Under the pieces are notes generated by a model that searched no databases, was not told the DNA's origin, and was given only the letters and a program-made list of their open reading frames with translations. DNA of 64,000 nucleotides from AC2028 sp002373595 (lineage in GTDB: Bacteria > Bacillota > Clostridia > Lachnospirales > Lachnospiraceae), in assembly GCA_946616365.1 (NCBI GenBank), contig CAMOIX010000001.1, positions 1 through 64,000 on the forward strand, given 5' to 3'. Positions 33,480 through 42,782 of this stretch are shown here, in pieces. Both the position numbers and the translations under genes were made by a program. Within the stretch, counting starts at the first letter, position 1. Every line of letters begins with the position of its first letter.

Positions 33480-35150
33480 ATGACACCACTTATAATTCTT
33501 TTCGCTTTTCTGGCACTCCTGTTCATGAGCTTGTACAGAACAGAGAAGAAGAGAAGAGAAAAAATACAAAATGAAATAAAGGATTCTTACGGCAAGCCCG
33601 GATCCAAGAAGATCTCTTCGGAGAGGCTTTCAAGGATCAGGGAAATTGTTTCTGCTGATATAAGAGGTAATGACGGGTATCTGGATGATATCACATGGAA
33701 TGACCTTGATATGGACAGGGTTTACCTGCTGCTTAATACCTGCAGATCATCGTCCGGTGACGAGATGCTCTATGAGATCCTCAGAAATACCGGAGTATCA
33801 AAGGATGATCTGGATTCATTGGAGTCTTCGGTCTGTCTTTTTTCAAATGACAGAGACTTATGTCTAAAAGCACGGCTTATCCTCAATGAACTCGGTACAT
33901 CGGTCAAGTATCCCTTAAGGGATTATCTTGATTATCTTACCGGAGATCACAAAGATATCAAAAGAAAGTATGGCGGTATCATCGCGGATTTTCTTTTGAT
34001 ACCTGCTCTTGTACTCATTTTCATTAAACCTGTGATAGGCGCCGCAGTCGTCACAGTGCTGCTTTTGTATCAGGTTTTTTCGTATCTGAACGAATCTGCC
34101 AAGATCGAAAAGTATCTCTCCGGTCTGTCATATATTATGAGACTGGCAGACAGCTCACATAAGCTTCGCCTATTGCTCCCTGACGGGAGTGCTCCGGGAT
34201 TCGACGGTATAGAAGAAGATACGGACAGGGTTTCATCTATCATCAAAAAGGGAAGATATGTTATCTCTTCCCATAATAACAAAGGGTCATCGGGACCGTT
34301 TGAGATGCTGATGACTTATCTTAATATGTTTTTCCACTTTGATATCATTGCTTTCTACGGTATCATCGGGAAAATGAGAGGGGAAAAGGAGAGGATAATA
34401 AGACTTATCAGATATGCAGGCTCTGTCGATTCGTATATAGCGATAGCTTCTTTCAGAGAATACTTAAGAGGGGGACTTGGGTATTGTGTTCCCGAATTTG
34501 CAGATGGTGAGATGATCGTAAGCGAAGGGTATCATCCGCTTATCAAAGATCCGATAGTAAACAGCATAAAGACCGACAGAGGTATACTCCTTACCGGATC
34601 AAATGCCAGCGGTAAGTCGACATTCTTAAGGATGGTCGCTCTGAATGCAGTCCTTGCGCAGACTGTACATACATCTCTTTCCAAAGAGTACAGAGCACCT
34701 TTTTACAGGATATATTCTAGCATTGCTCTGACCGATTCCATTGTGGGCGGAGAGAGCTATTTCATGGCTGAGATAAAGAGCCTTAAGAGGATACTTGATG
34801 CCGCATCAGGCGGGGGCAGGAAAGTGCTCTGCTTTGTCGATGAAGTCCTGCGCGGTACCAATACCAAGGAGAGGATAGCCGCAGGATATGCCGTGCTTAA
34901 GGACCTCGCGGCCAAGGGAGTGCTCTGCTTTGCGGCAACGCATGATGTTGAACTTACCGGTTTATTGCAGGATGAGTATACCAATATGCATTTTGGCGAA
35001 GAACTTACCGGAGATGATATAATGTTTTCATACAGGATCGCTGAGGGGAAAGCTACCTCAACGAATGCGATCCTTCTGCTTGAGAGATTCGGATTTGGTG
35101 AATCCATCATAAGGGATGCTAAAAATATGATCGGAGGAAAAAATGAGTAA
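33480..35150 (+). CDS. Membrane-anchored MutS-like ATPase
   Basis: A 556-residue protein whose C-terminal third is a MutS-type ABC ATPase: Walker A LLTGSNASGKSTFLRMVALN, Walker B with CFVDEVLRGTNTKERIAAGY, and the ATHD switch. The N-terminus has one membrane helix (TPLIILFAFLALLFMSLY) and the middle two more (about 165-205, FLLIPALVLIFIKPVIGAAV). There is no mismatch-recognition domain, no Smr nuclease domain, and the clamp is reduced, so this is neither MutS1 (present at 43831) nor MutS2. Families like this are widespread in Firmicutes and Bacteroidetes without a proven function. It overlaps the next membrane-protein gene by 8 bases. Confidence 0.82.
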   Translation: MTPLIILFAFLALLFMSLYRTEKKRREKIQNEIKDSYGKPGSKKISSERLSRIREIVSADIRGNDGYLDDITWNDLDMDRVYLLLNTCRSSSGDEMLYEILRNTGVSKDDLDSLESSVCLFSNDRDLCLKARLILNELGTSVKYPLRDYLDYLTGDHKDIKRKYGGIIADFLLIPALVLIFIKPVIGAAVVTVLLLYQVFSYLNESAKIEKYLSGLSYIMRLADSSHKLRLLLPDGSAPGFDGIEEDTDRVSSIIKKGRYVISSHNNKGSSGPFEMLMTYLNMFFHFDIIAFYGIIGKMRGEKERIIRLIRYAGSVDSYIAIASFREYLRGGLGYCVPEFADGEMIVSEGYHPLIKDPIVNSIKTDRGILLTGSNASGKSTFLRMVALNAVLAQTVHTSLSKEYRAPFYRIYSSIALTDSIVGGESYFMAEIKSLKRILDAASGGGRKVLCFVDEVLRGTNTKERIAAGYAVLKDLAAKGVLCFAATHDVELTGLLQDEYTNMHFGEELTGDDIMFSYRIAEGKATSTNAILLLERFGFGESIIRDAKNMIGGKNE

Positions 35151-36876
35151 CAATAAAAAAAGCTTTCTGAATGGGTACGATATAGCATTTGCGATCCTTT
35201 TTGCAGTATCGCTTTTGTTTGTACTTTGGAAATGCAGATACGGATACGGTAATGCCGATGAGGCATTTTATCTTTCGACTACATACAGGGTGTTTAACGG
35301 AGATGCTATGATCACGGAAGACTGGCATCTGGCTCAGTTATTCGCCTTTTTCAGTTATCCCATGATGAAGATCTATTTCATGTTTGCAACTTCGACTGAA
35401 GGTATTTTCCTTGTGTTTAGAAGGATCTGTGTGATCACGCAGGCATTGGTGTCATTATATACTTATCTCAGACTGAGAAAGGAGAATAAGCTCGGAGCAC
35501 TTATCTGCGGACTTTTCGTGATTCTTTACCTTCCTTTCGGCCTTATGTTCCTGAATTATAATAATCTTGGTTTCTTCTCGATGGTCATCTGCTGTGTTAC
35601 GCTCTTTACGGCCAGGAAGAATATAATATTGCAGGCCGCTGTTTCGGGATTTTTCTATGCGATAGCCGTTGTAAACTGCCCTTATCTTTTTGCACTCTAT
35701 ATCCTTTATGTGATCTATGCGATCATCGCTAAGATTTTTAAACTCAGGAAAGGAGATCCGGTATTTTCATTCGACGGAGTATTCGGAGTGACAGCCGGAG
35801 GTGCTATACTGGCTCTTGCATTCGGTGCGTTTATTCTTTCGAGATCGACTGTTGATGACATTGTCACCGCGCTTCCCTGGATCATGGAGGATCCCACACA
35901 CTGGAGTAACGCGTGGTATACCTACTTCTATGATTATTTCAAGTCTGTCGTCTTTGATAGTTCAAGAAGGATAAATGCGACGATAGTTTTGTATTCGGCG
36001 ATCGGTATTTTACTCCTCGCTGAGATCATTGATCCCGGGAGAAAGAAACACAGAGGAATATATTATACAGGTGCTGCCGGTGTCGTTTCTCTCCTGGTTG
36101 TAAATTACTGTTATACCGATAGATTTCCCAATCTGGTCATCTTTCCGCTTAATTTGCTTGCACTTTTCCCGATCATTTGCGGTGATGCAGATCAAAAGGC
36201 TAAAGATGCTTTCGTTAAGATCTGGATCCCGGGTATGGTGTATTCCTTTATAAACAATATGTCTTCAAATCAGCATTATTATGTCATTTCGTCTGCATCT
36301 GCCGTTGCTTCGGTTGGGACGATCCTGATAATGTCTTATTCAATTGATAATTGGCTGAAAGAGTTTAATTTGAAAGATCGAAAAGCATTTTTAAAGTTTA
36401 TTTACTCCGTTCCGGTTCTTTCGTTTATATTCGTTAGCTGTGTTTATCTGTGCTGTATCGTCTTTTTGAGGTATTATCATATCTTCTGGGACACTCCGAT
36501 CATGAACCAGAATAAGCTTTTAACCGTGGGCCCGGAAAAAGGACTGTATGTATCCGAATATTTTGAAAACTGGTATCTTGATCGCTGGAATTATTATAAG
36601 GCTCAGGATCTGAAAGAGGGAGAGAGAGTCATAATAAGCGATGATGTTGTTTTATATCTGATAGACGGTATCAGATGCGGATGCTTCTCGGTCTGGCCCA
36701 TAAATGACGGAAATGCTGATATGCATAAAGCATATTTTGATATGAATCCTCATATGCTTCCCGAGAGAGTATATATTCAGGACGGAAGAGCTTTCCCCTG
36801 CGAATGGTTTGCTTCCGAATACGGATACAGCATGACTCACGAGGGTTCGCTTACTATCCTGACCAAACAGCTCTGA
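35143..36876 (+). CDS. Polytopic membrane protein, possible GT-C-type glycosyltransferase
   Basis: A 577-residue protein with about 10-12 membrane helices and a soluble C-terminal part of about 130 residues. After the first helix comes YGYGNADEAFYLSTTYRVF; an acidic pair in the first outer loop is a feature of GT-C glycosyltransferases of the mannosyltransferase type. I do not recognise the family with certainty. It overlaps the MutS-like gene, so the two are co-translated; whether they work together is unknown. Base composition is somewhat more AT-rich than its neighbours. Confidence 0.55.
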   Translation: MSNNKKSFLNGYDIAFAILFAVSLLFVLWKCRYGYGNADEAFYLSTTYRVFNGDAMITEDWHLAQLFAFFSYPMMKIYFMFATSTEGIFLVFRRICVITQALVSLYTYLRLRKENKLGALICGLFVILYLPFGLMFLNYNNLGFFSMVICCVTLFTARKNIILQAAVSGFFYAIAVVNCPYLFALYILYVIYAIIAKIFKLRKGDPVFSFDGVFGVTAGGAILALAFGAFILSRSTVDDIVTALPWIMEDPTHWSNAWYTYFYDYFKSVVFDSSRRINATIVLYSAIGILLLAEIIDPGRKKHRGIYYTGAAGVVSLLVVNYCYTDRFPNLVIFPLNLLALFPIICGDADQKAKDAFVKIWIPGMVYSFINNMSSNQHYYVISSASAVASVGTILIMSYSIDNWLKEFNLKDRKAFLKFIYSVPVLSFIFVSCVYLCCIVFLRYYHIFWDTPIMNQNKLLTVGPEKGLYVSEYFENWYLDRWNYYKAQDLKEGERVIISDDVVLYLIDGIRCGCFSVWPINDGNADMHKAYFDMNPHMLPERVYIQDGRAFPCEWFASEYGYSMTHEGSLTILTKQL

Positions 36877-36887
36877 TTTATGTAAAC

Positions 36888-36916
36888 TTGAACAGTTTTG
36901 CGCCATACAATATAAT
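36888..36916 (+). promoter_or_regulatory. Promoter of the nrd operon
   Basis: TTGAAC (36888-36893) and a perfect TATAAT (36911-36916), 17 bases apart. It drives the small membrane protein gene and nrdDG. Confidence 0.8.
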
Positions 36917-36946
36917 GGATATTGGTTTTGCGTTCAGACATTTTTG

Positions 36947-36962
36947 CACAAGATATATTGTT
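36947..36962 (+). promoter_or_regulatory. Probable NrdR box
   Basis: CACAAGATATATTGTT is close to the palindromic NrdR box consensus (ACACnATATnnnGTGT type). A weaker similar stretch, TACAATATAATGGATA at 36906-36921, overlaps the -10 element 41 bases upstream, about four helical turns, as expected for paired NrdR sites. NrdR represses ribonucleotide reductase genes. No nrdR gene is in the window. Confidence 0.5.
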
Positions 36963-36980
36963 TTGACGGAAGGAGTTTGT

Positions 36981-37139
36981 ATGCCGGTATTAAATGAATT
37001 TGTCAGTCGGATCGTTTTGATGGCGATAATCGTCGTGGTGGCAGCATGCGGATTTTTTATCGGAAAAGCTTTAAGAAGTGCCAAGAATAAGAAGAATTCT
37101 TCCGTTTTCGAGAGCGCTGCGGCTGAAAAGAAACTGTAA
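36981..37139 (+). CDS. 52-residue single-span membrane protein upstream of nrdD
   Basis: A small protein with GGAAGGAG eight bases or so before the ATG, a single membrane helix (RIVLMAIIVVVAACGFFIGK) and a basic cytoplasmic tail (ALRSAKNKKNSS). It is the first gene after the nrd promoter and 18 bases before nrdD, so it is co-transcribed. I do not recognise the family. The strong ribosome binding site and intact reading frame support a real gene. Confidence 0.7.
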   Translation: MPVLNEFVSRIVLMAIIVVVAACGFFIGKALRSAKNKKNSSVFESAAAEKKL

Positions 37140-37157
37140 TTTTGCCCGGGAGGATCT

Positions 37158-39335
37158 ATGCAGGAACATATCGCTATTGAGCGTAACTACAGTGACAGCT
37201 TTAAGCCGTCCAGAGACATCTATGTCATCAAAAAGGACGGAGCGCGTGAAGCTTTCGATATCCAGAAAGTAATAATCGCGATAGATAAGAGTGCATACAG
37301 AGCACTTACCAAATTCACTGATGCCGAGAACGAGAAGATTTGCGAGCTTGTCATCGGCAGAGTCGAGGAATTCGGAAAAGACGAGATTCCCATCTCGATG
37401 ATGCACAATATCGTCGAGGAATCCGTCGAAAAGATCAAGCCCATCGTAGCAAAGAGCTACAGGGATTATCGTAACTACAAGACTGAGTTTGTTCGCATGC
37501 TTGATGATGTGTACAAAAAGAGTCAGTCTATCATGTATATCGGAGACAAGGAAAACTCCAATACGGATTCCGCTCTGGTCTCCACCAAGAGAAGTCTTAT
37601 CTTTAATCAGCTCAATAAAGAGCTCTATCAGAAGTTTTTCCTGACAACGGAAGAGATCCAGGCATGCCGTGACGGCTATATCTATGTTCACGATATGAGC
37701 TCGAGACGCGATACCATGAACTGCTGCCTCTTTGATATCTCTGCGGTATTAAAGGGCGGATTTGAGATGGGAAATATCTGGTACAACGAGCCCAAGAGCC
37801 TTGATACCGCATTTGATGTCATGGGAGATATCATCCTTTCGGCTGCCAGTCAGCAGTACGGAGGATTCACCATACCTTCTGTTGAGAATATCTTAGAGCC
37901 CTATGCGGAGAGATCATATAAGAAATATATAGATAAATATGTATCTCTTGGCGTGGATCACGAGCTTGCCGAAAAGACTGCCAAAGAAGATGTCATGAGA
38001 GATTTCGAGCAGGGATTCCAGGGATGGGAGTATAAGTTTAATACCGTAGCTTCCAGCAGAGGCGACTATCCTTTTATCACTGTAACGGCAGGAACCGGAA
38101 CCGGTGAATTTGCTCAGATGGCCACAGTAGCCATGCTTAAGGTCAGAAAGAACGGTCAGGGAAAGAAGGAGCATAAGAAGCCTGTATTATTTCCCAAGAT
38201 CGTTTTCCTGTATGATGAAAAACTGCACGGTGAGGGCGGAGAACTCGAGTATATCTTTGATGCCGCCGTAGAGTGCTCGTCCAAATCCATGTATCCCGAT
38301 TATCTGTCTCTTTCCGGAGACGGGTATGTACCTGAGATGTATAAGAAGTACGGCAAGATCGTCTCCCCCATGGGCTGCAGAGCTTTCCTCTCGCCCTGGT
38401 TTGAAAGAGGGGGAATGCATCCTGCGGATGATGAGGACAGCCCTGTATTCATCGGACGTTTCAATATCGGCGTCGTAAGCTTACATCTCCCGATGATACT
38501 TGCCAGAGCCCGCAAAGAGAGCAAGGATTTCTACGAAGTCCTCGACTATTATCTCAATCTCATCAGACAGCTCCACATCCGCACTTATGCATATCTCGGT
38601 GAGATGAGAGCTTCCACCAATCCGCTGGCTTACTGCGAGGGCGGTTTCCTCGGAGGACATCTCGGACTTCATGACAAGATCAAACCCATCCTTAAAGCAG
38701 CTACCGCATCATTCGGTATCACTGCTTTAAATGAGCTCCAGATGCTCTATAACGGAAAGAGTATTGCCGAAGACGGTGAGTTTGCTCTGGAAGTAATGAG
38801 ATTTATCAATAAGAGGATCGCCGAATTCAAGGAAGAGGACGGCAATCTCTATGCTATATACGGTACTCCCGCGGAGAATCTCTGCGGCCTGCAGGTTAAG
38901 CAGTTCAGAAAGAAGTACGGTATCATAGAGGGCGTATCCGACAGAGAGTATGTTTCCAACAGTTTCCACTGCCATGTCTCGGAGAATATCACGCCTATCG
39001 AGAAGCAGGATCTGGAAGGCAGATTCTGGGATCTTTTTAACGGCGGAAAGATCCAGTATGTAAAATATCCTATCGATTACAATCTTGAAGCGATAAAGAC
39101 TCTCATCAGGAGAGCTATGCAGAAGGGATATTACGAAGGCGTCAATATGGCTCTTTCGTACTGTGACGATTGCGGACATGAGGAACTCAATATGGACAGA
39201 TGTCCCTTATGCGGAAGCAGAAATCTTACCAAGATCGACCGCATGAACGGATACCTTTCATATTCGAGAGTACACGGTGATACCAGACTCAACGAAGCCA
39301 AGATGGCTGAGATCGCAGAAAGAGTATCCATGTAA
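37158..39335 (+). CDS. nrdD: Anaerobic ribonucleoside-triphosphate reductase
   Basis: Oxygen-sensitive class III enzyme that makes deoxyribonucleotides from NTPs with formate as reductant. An N-terminal ATP-cone (about residues 20-105, IYVIKKDGAREAFDIQKVII) is the allosteric site. The catalytic Cys region is RDTMNCCLFDISAVLKGGFE. The C-terminal zinc knot CDDCG...CPLCGS precedes the glycyl-radical loop RMNGYLSYSR with Gly698. 725 residues is normal. GGGAGG lies before the ATG. Its activase nrdG overlaps the stop by one base. Regulated by NrdR and ATP/dATP, judging from the site upstream and the cone. Confidence 0.97.
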   Translation: MQEHIAIERNYSDSFKPSRDIYVIKKDGAREAFDIQKVIIAIDKSAYRALTKFTDAENEKICELVIGRVEEFGKDEIPISMMHNIVEESVEKIKPIVAKSYRDYRNYKTEFVRMLDDVYKKSQSIMYIGDKENSNTDSALVSTKRSLIFNQLNKELYQKFFLTTEEIQACRDGYIYVHDMSSRRDTMNCCLFDISAVLKGGFEMGNIWYNEPKSLDTAFDVMGDIILSAASQQYGGFTIPSVENILEPYAERSYKKYIDKYVSLGVDHELAEKTAKEDVMRDFEQGFQGWEYKFNTVASSRGDYPFITVTAGTGTGEFAQMATVAMLKVRKNGQGKKEHKKPVLFPKIVFLYDEKLHGEGGELEYIFDAAVECSSKSMYPDYLSLSGDGYVPEMYKKYGKIVSPMGCRAFLSPWFERGGMHPADDEDSPVFIGRFNIGVVSLHLPMILARARKESKDFYEVLDYYLNLIRQLHIRTYAYLGEMRASTNPLAYCEGGFLGGHLGLHDKIKPILKAATASFGITALNELQMLYNGKSIAEDGEFALEVMRFINKRIAEFKEEDGNLYAIYGTPAENLCGLQVKQFRKKYGIIEGVSDREYVSNSFHCHVSENITPIEKQDLEGRFWDLFNGGKIQYVKYPIDYNLEAIKTLIRRAMQKGYYEGVNMALSYCDDCGHEELNMDRCPLCGSRNLTKIDRMNGYLSYSRVHGDTRLNEAKMAEIAERVSM

Positions 39336-39889
39336 TGCGATATCATAATATCACCAAAGATGATATGAAAAACGGAGACGGTCTCAGAGTTGTACTTTGG
39401 CTTGCCGGATGCTCACATCACTGTAAGGGCTGTCAGAATATGCTGACATGGGATCCTAACGGCGGACTTCCCTTTGATGATGATGCAAAGGAAGAAGTCT
39501 TTGATCTGCTTAGAAGGGATTATATCTCCGGCATCACGCTTTCGGGAGGGGATCCTCTCTATCGAGGCAATCTGTCCGATGTCACTGCTTTTTGCAAGGA
39601 GATCAGAGAGACTTTTCCGGATAAGACAATCTGGGTCTATACGGGTGATTCCTGGGAGGATATCAGGGAGCTGCCCGTGATGGAATACATAGATGTGCTC
39701 GTAGACGGTGAGTATATCGAGGCGGAGAGAGATGTGACTCTATGCTGGAAGGGAAGTCTCAATCAGAGAGTAATAGATGTTAAGAAGTCTCTGACTGAGG
39801 GCAAAGCAGTCATCTTCCAGGATGATCGCAGGGATTTCAATATATATACAGCTCAGGCAGAAAATGAAGTTCTTGAAGCAAATGAATAG
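39335..39889 (+). CDS. nrdG: Anaerobic ribonucleotide reductase-activating protein
   Basis: A 184-residue radical SAM activase that makes the glycyl radical on NrdD. The 4Fe-4S motif is AGCSHHCKGCQNMLTW (C-x3-C-x2-C), with the SAM-contacting GGDPLYRGN further on. It starts at the last base of the nrdD stop, so translation is coupled. Length is typical. Confidence 0.96.
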   Translation: MRYHNITKDDMKNGDGLRVVLWLAGCSHHCKGCQNMLTWDPNGGLPFDDDAKEEVFDLLRRDYISGITLSGGDPLYRGNLSDVTAFCKEIRETFPDKTIWVYTGDSWEDIRELPVMEYIDVLVDGEYIEAERDVTLCWKGSLNQRVIDVKKSLTEGKAVIFQDDRRDFNIYTAQAENEVLEANE

Positions 39890-39904
39890 ATAAAGGATAC
39901 AAAA

Positions 39905-40342
39905 ATGGAAAAGACTATCAGGATCAAGTATCATTCAAATGAGATCGACAAACTCACATATGTTGACGGAAAGAGCGATTGGATCGATCTTAGAAGTGCA
40001 AAAGAGTATGAACTCAAAGCCGGAGACTTTACACTCATCGATCTCGGTGTATCAATGCAGATACCCGAGGGATATGAGATGCTCGTGGCACCGAGATCCT
40101 CGCTTTTTAAGAATTACGGTCTTCTTCAGGCCAACAGCATAGGCGTGGTCGATGAGAGTTATTGCGGAGATGATGATATCATCAGGCTTCCCGTATATGC
40201 CACCAGAGATACGGTTGTTCATGTTAATGACAGAGTGTGCCAGTTCAGGATCATAGAGCACCAGCCTAAGATAGTATTTGAAGAGACCGGGAGTCTCGGT
40301 AATGTGAGCAGAGGCGGTTTCGGATCTACAGGACGCCAGTAA
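39905..40342 (+). CDS. dut: dUTP diphosphatase
   Basis: Hydrolyses dUTP to dUMP, preventing uracil in DNA and feeding dTMP synthesis. The trimeric dUTPase motifs appear in order: motif 1 DLRSA, motif 2 APRSSLFKNYG, motif 3 NSIGVVDESYCGDDD with the catalytic Asp, motif 4 VCQFRIIEH and the C-terminal motif 5 SRGGFGSTG. 145 residues fits. Placement behind nrdDG makes a deoxynucleotide-supply operon. An AAAGGATA site precedes the ATG. Confidence 0.95.
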   Translation: MEKTIRIKYHSNEIDKLTYVDGKSDWIDLRSAKEYELKAGDFTLIDLGVSMQIPEGYEMLVAPRSSLFKNYGLLQANSIGVVDESYCGDDDIIRLPVYATRDTVVHVNDRVCQFRIIEHQPKIVFEETGSLGNVSRGGFGSTGRQ

Positions 40343-40368
40343 ATACAGAATAAACGGAGGATTTGAAG

Positions 40369-41235
40369 ATGTTTAAACTCGTCACGGAAAACTGTTCCGA
40401 TATGAGACATGAGTTTTATGAGGAGAATGATATTGAAATCATAACTCTCACTACGATACTCGACGGAGTCAGTTACGGTCACGGAAAAGATCTGGATGTT
40501 TCCGAGTTCTACAAAGGAATGAGAGCCGGTTCAAAGCCTACCACATCACAGGCCAATCCCGAAGAAGCGAAAGAGATATTTGAGAGACTTATCAAGGATA
40601 ATGACGAGATACTCTATCTCGGAATGAGTTCCGGAATATCCGGTACTGTCGGAAGCGTAACGCTCGGTGCGCAGATGGTAATGGACGAGCACCCTGACAA
40701 GAAGATCATCTGCATCGACACGCTTTGTGCATCTATCGGGCAGGGCCTTATCGTATGGCATGCGGCAAGGCTCAGAAAAGAAGGAAAGAGCATCGATGAA
40801 GTGGCTCAGTGGGTCCTTGATAATCGGCAGAATATAATTCATGTATTTACGGTTGATGATCTTTATGACCTCTGGAGAGGCGGTAGAGTTTCCAAGACCA
40901 GCGCTGCCATAGGAACTCTCGCAGGCATCAAACCCGTACTTCATGTAGATGAGGCCGGAAAACTTGTTCCCGTAGAGAAAGTCCGCGGCAGAAAAAAGAG
41001 TCTTTTGGCCATGGTGGACTTCATGGAAGAGCATATGGGATCAAGAAAGTCCGATAATGAGATATTCTATACCGTAGCTCACGGCGACTGCCTTGAGGAT
41101 GCGGAATTCGTAAAAGCCGAGGTTGAGAAAAGATTCGGATTCAAGAACGGATATATGAGCAGGCTCGGAACTATAATAGGAGCACATACCGGCCCGACAC
41201 TTGTTGTTCTTTGCTTCATGGGTGATGTCAGATAG
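40369..41235 (+). CDS. DegV family fatty-acid-binding protein
   Basis: A 288-residue stand-alone DegV protein; members bind long-chain fatty acids and some (FakB) present them to a fatty-acid kinase. Expected segments are present: TTSQANPEEAKEIFE, MSSGISGTVGSV, the RGGRVSKTSA loop, GIKPVLHVDEAGK and GAHTGPTLVVL near the end. CGGAGG lies 8 bases before the ATG at 40369. A different, degenerate DegV domain occurs fused in the kinase at 23496. FakA is not in the window. Confidence 0.93.
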   Translation: MFKLVTENCSDMRHEFYEENDIEIITLTTILDGVSYGHGKDLDVSEFYKGMRAGSKPTTSQANPEEAKEIFERLIKDNDEILYLGMSSGISGTVGSVTLGAQMVMDEHPDKKIICIDTLCASIGQGLIVWHAARLRKEGKSIDEVAQWVLDNRQNIIHVFTVDDLYDLWRGGRVSKTSAAIGTLAGIKPVLHVDEAGKLVPVEKVRGRKKSLLAMVDFMEEHMGSRKSDNEIFYTVAHGDCLEDAEFVKAEVEKRFGFKNGYMSRLGTIIGAHTGPTLVVLCFMGDVR

Positions 41236-41244
41236 TATTTATCG

Positions 41245-41273
41245 AATGTGCGGCTCGTCCGCACATTTGTTTT
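41245..41273 (+). terminator. Rho-independent terminator after degV
   Basis: AATGTGCGG (41245-41253) pairs perfectly with CCGCACATT (41259-41267), loop CTCGT, followed by TTGTTTT. It closes the nrd-dut-degV group and lies just before miaB. Confidence 0.85.
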
Positions 41274-41290
41274 GAAAGAAAAGGTCTTTG

Positions 41291-42697
41291 ATGAAAGAAC
41301 AGGATATTTTAGAAAACGAAAGACAGAAGGAATATATCGAAAAAGCATGTCGCTTGACGAGCGAGTTTGCCGGAAAACTGGGAAGGATACCCACTGCCTG
41401 TGTTGTCACTTTCGGTTGTCAGATGAATGCAAGGGATTCGGAAAAACTCTCCGGAGTCTTAAGGTATGCAGGATTTGAGCTGACTGAAGATGAAGATTGC
41501 GACCTTCTTATATACAACACTTGCACTGTAAGGGATAATGCCGACAATCGTTTGCTTGGAAGACTTGGCTCTGCAGGCGCGATCAAGAAGAAAAAGCCCG
41601 GTATGAAGATCGCTCTCTGCGGATGCATGATGCAGCAGACCGGCATACCCGGGAAGATAAAGGAGACTTATCCTTTTGTCGATCTCATCTTCGGTACTCA
41701 TAATATATTCCGGTTCCCTGAGTATCTGTGCGGGATCCTTGAGGATACAAAGATCTGTGAGATATGGGAAAAGACCGATACGATCGCCGAGGACCTTCCT
41801 TCTGAGAGGAAATACCCTTTTAAATCCGGCGTTAATATCATGTATGGATGCAATAATTTCTGTACTTACTGTATCGTTCCATATGTCAGAGGAAGAGAGA
41901 GAAGCAGAAATTCCGAGGATATCATAGGGGAGATAAAGGGACTTGCCGATGACGGAGTTATAGAAGTTATGCTCCTTGGTCAGAATGTTAATTCTTACGG
42001 CAAAGGCCTTGATGAAGAAACTGATTTTGCGGATCTTTTAAAACGCGTTGAAGAGATCGAAGGCATTAAGAGGATCAGGTTCATGACTTCACATCCCAAG
42101 GATCTCTCCGATAAGCTGATCGGTGTCATGAAGGACTCCGACAAAATATGCCGTCATCTGCATCTTCCTCTTCAGTCGGGATCGGATCGCGTGCTTAAGA
42201 GGATGAACAGAGTATATGACAGATCTAAGTATATCGATCTGGCTTTAAGGATAAGGGAAGAGATACCTGATATTGCGATCACCACGGATATCATGCTGGG
42301 ATTTCCCGGTGAGACGGAAAGCGATACCGATGATACCATAGATGTCATCAAAAAGGTCGGCTTCGATAACGCTTTTACATTCATTTATTCTAAGAGAACA
42401 GGCACTCCTGCTGCGGATATGCCCGATCAGGTATCCGAGGAATGGGTAAAGCATGAGTTTGACAGAGTGCTTGAAGCCGTAAAGATAAGTGCACAGGAAA
42501 GAGCAGCTCTTCTTAAAGGCAAAGTGATGGATGCACTTGTAGAGGATGTATATACGCAGCGGCCCGGAATGGTAAGCGGAAGGCTCTCAAACAACATGAT
42601 AGTTCACTTTGACGGCAGACCATCCGACTATGGCAGGATCGTGCCCATTTCGCTTGATGAATGCAAAGGATTTTATTATATCGGGAGCAGGAAATAA
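41291..42697 (+). CDS. miaB: tRNA-2-methylthio-N6-dimethylallyladenosine synthase MiaB
   Basis: A 468-residue radical SAM methylthiotransferase modifying i6A37 of tRNAs. The N-terminal cluster-binding cysteines are in TFGCQMNARDSEKL, YNTCTVRDNAD and LCGCMMQQ; the radical SAM motif is YGCNNFCTYCIVPYVRGRER (C-x3-C-x2-C), and LGFPGETESD and a C-terminal TRAM segment follow. MiaA, which makes its substrate, is encoded at 48456. The preceding TTG codon is in frame, but AAAGAAAAGG favours the ATG at 41291. Confidence 0.96.
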   Translation: MKEQDILENERQKEYIEKACRLTSEFAGKLGRIPTACVVTFGCQMNARDSEKLSGVLRYAGFELTEDEDCDLLIYNTCTVRDNADNRLLGRLGSAGAIKKKKPGMKIALCGCMMQQTGIPGKIKETYPFVDLIFGTHNIFRFPEYLCGILEDTKICEIWEKTDTIAEDLPSERKYPFKSGVNIMYGCNNFCTYCIVPYVRGRERSRNSEDIIGEIKGLADDGVIEVMLLGQNVNSYGKGLDEETDFADLLKRVEEIEGIKRIRFMTSHPKDLSDKLIGVMKDSDKICRHLHLPLQSGSDRVLKRMNRVYDRSKYIDLALRIREEIPDIAITTDIMLGFPGETESDTDDTIDVIKKVGFDNAFTFIYSKRTGTPAADMPDQVSEEWVKHEFDRVLEAVKISAQERAALLKGKVMDALVEDVYTQRPGMVSGRLSNNMIVHFDGRPSDYGRIVPISLDECKGFYYIGSRK

Positions 42698-42711
42698 GTT
42701 CATTTAATCAC

Positions 42712-42740
42712 TTGCATAAAGATAAAATAACGGTTATAAT
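42712..42740 (+). promoter_or_regulatory. Promoter of the secreted-protein gene
   Basis: TTGCAT (42712-42717) and perfect TATAAT (42735-42740), 17-base spacing. Downstream, GTGCAT (42752-42757) pairs with ATGCAC (42764-42769), a 6-bp hairpin ending just before the AAAGGGG ribosome binding site. Confidence 0.8.
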
Positions 42741-42782
42741 TATAGTGGTTTGTGCATATGGAAATGCACGGAAAGGGGACAC

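Noticed and set aside
33480..35150. Annotation as MutS2
   Set aside because: There is no Smr nuclease domain and the protein has membrane helices and a short clamp, unlike MutS2.
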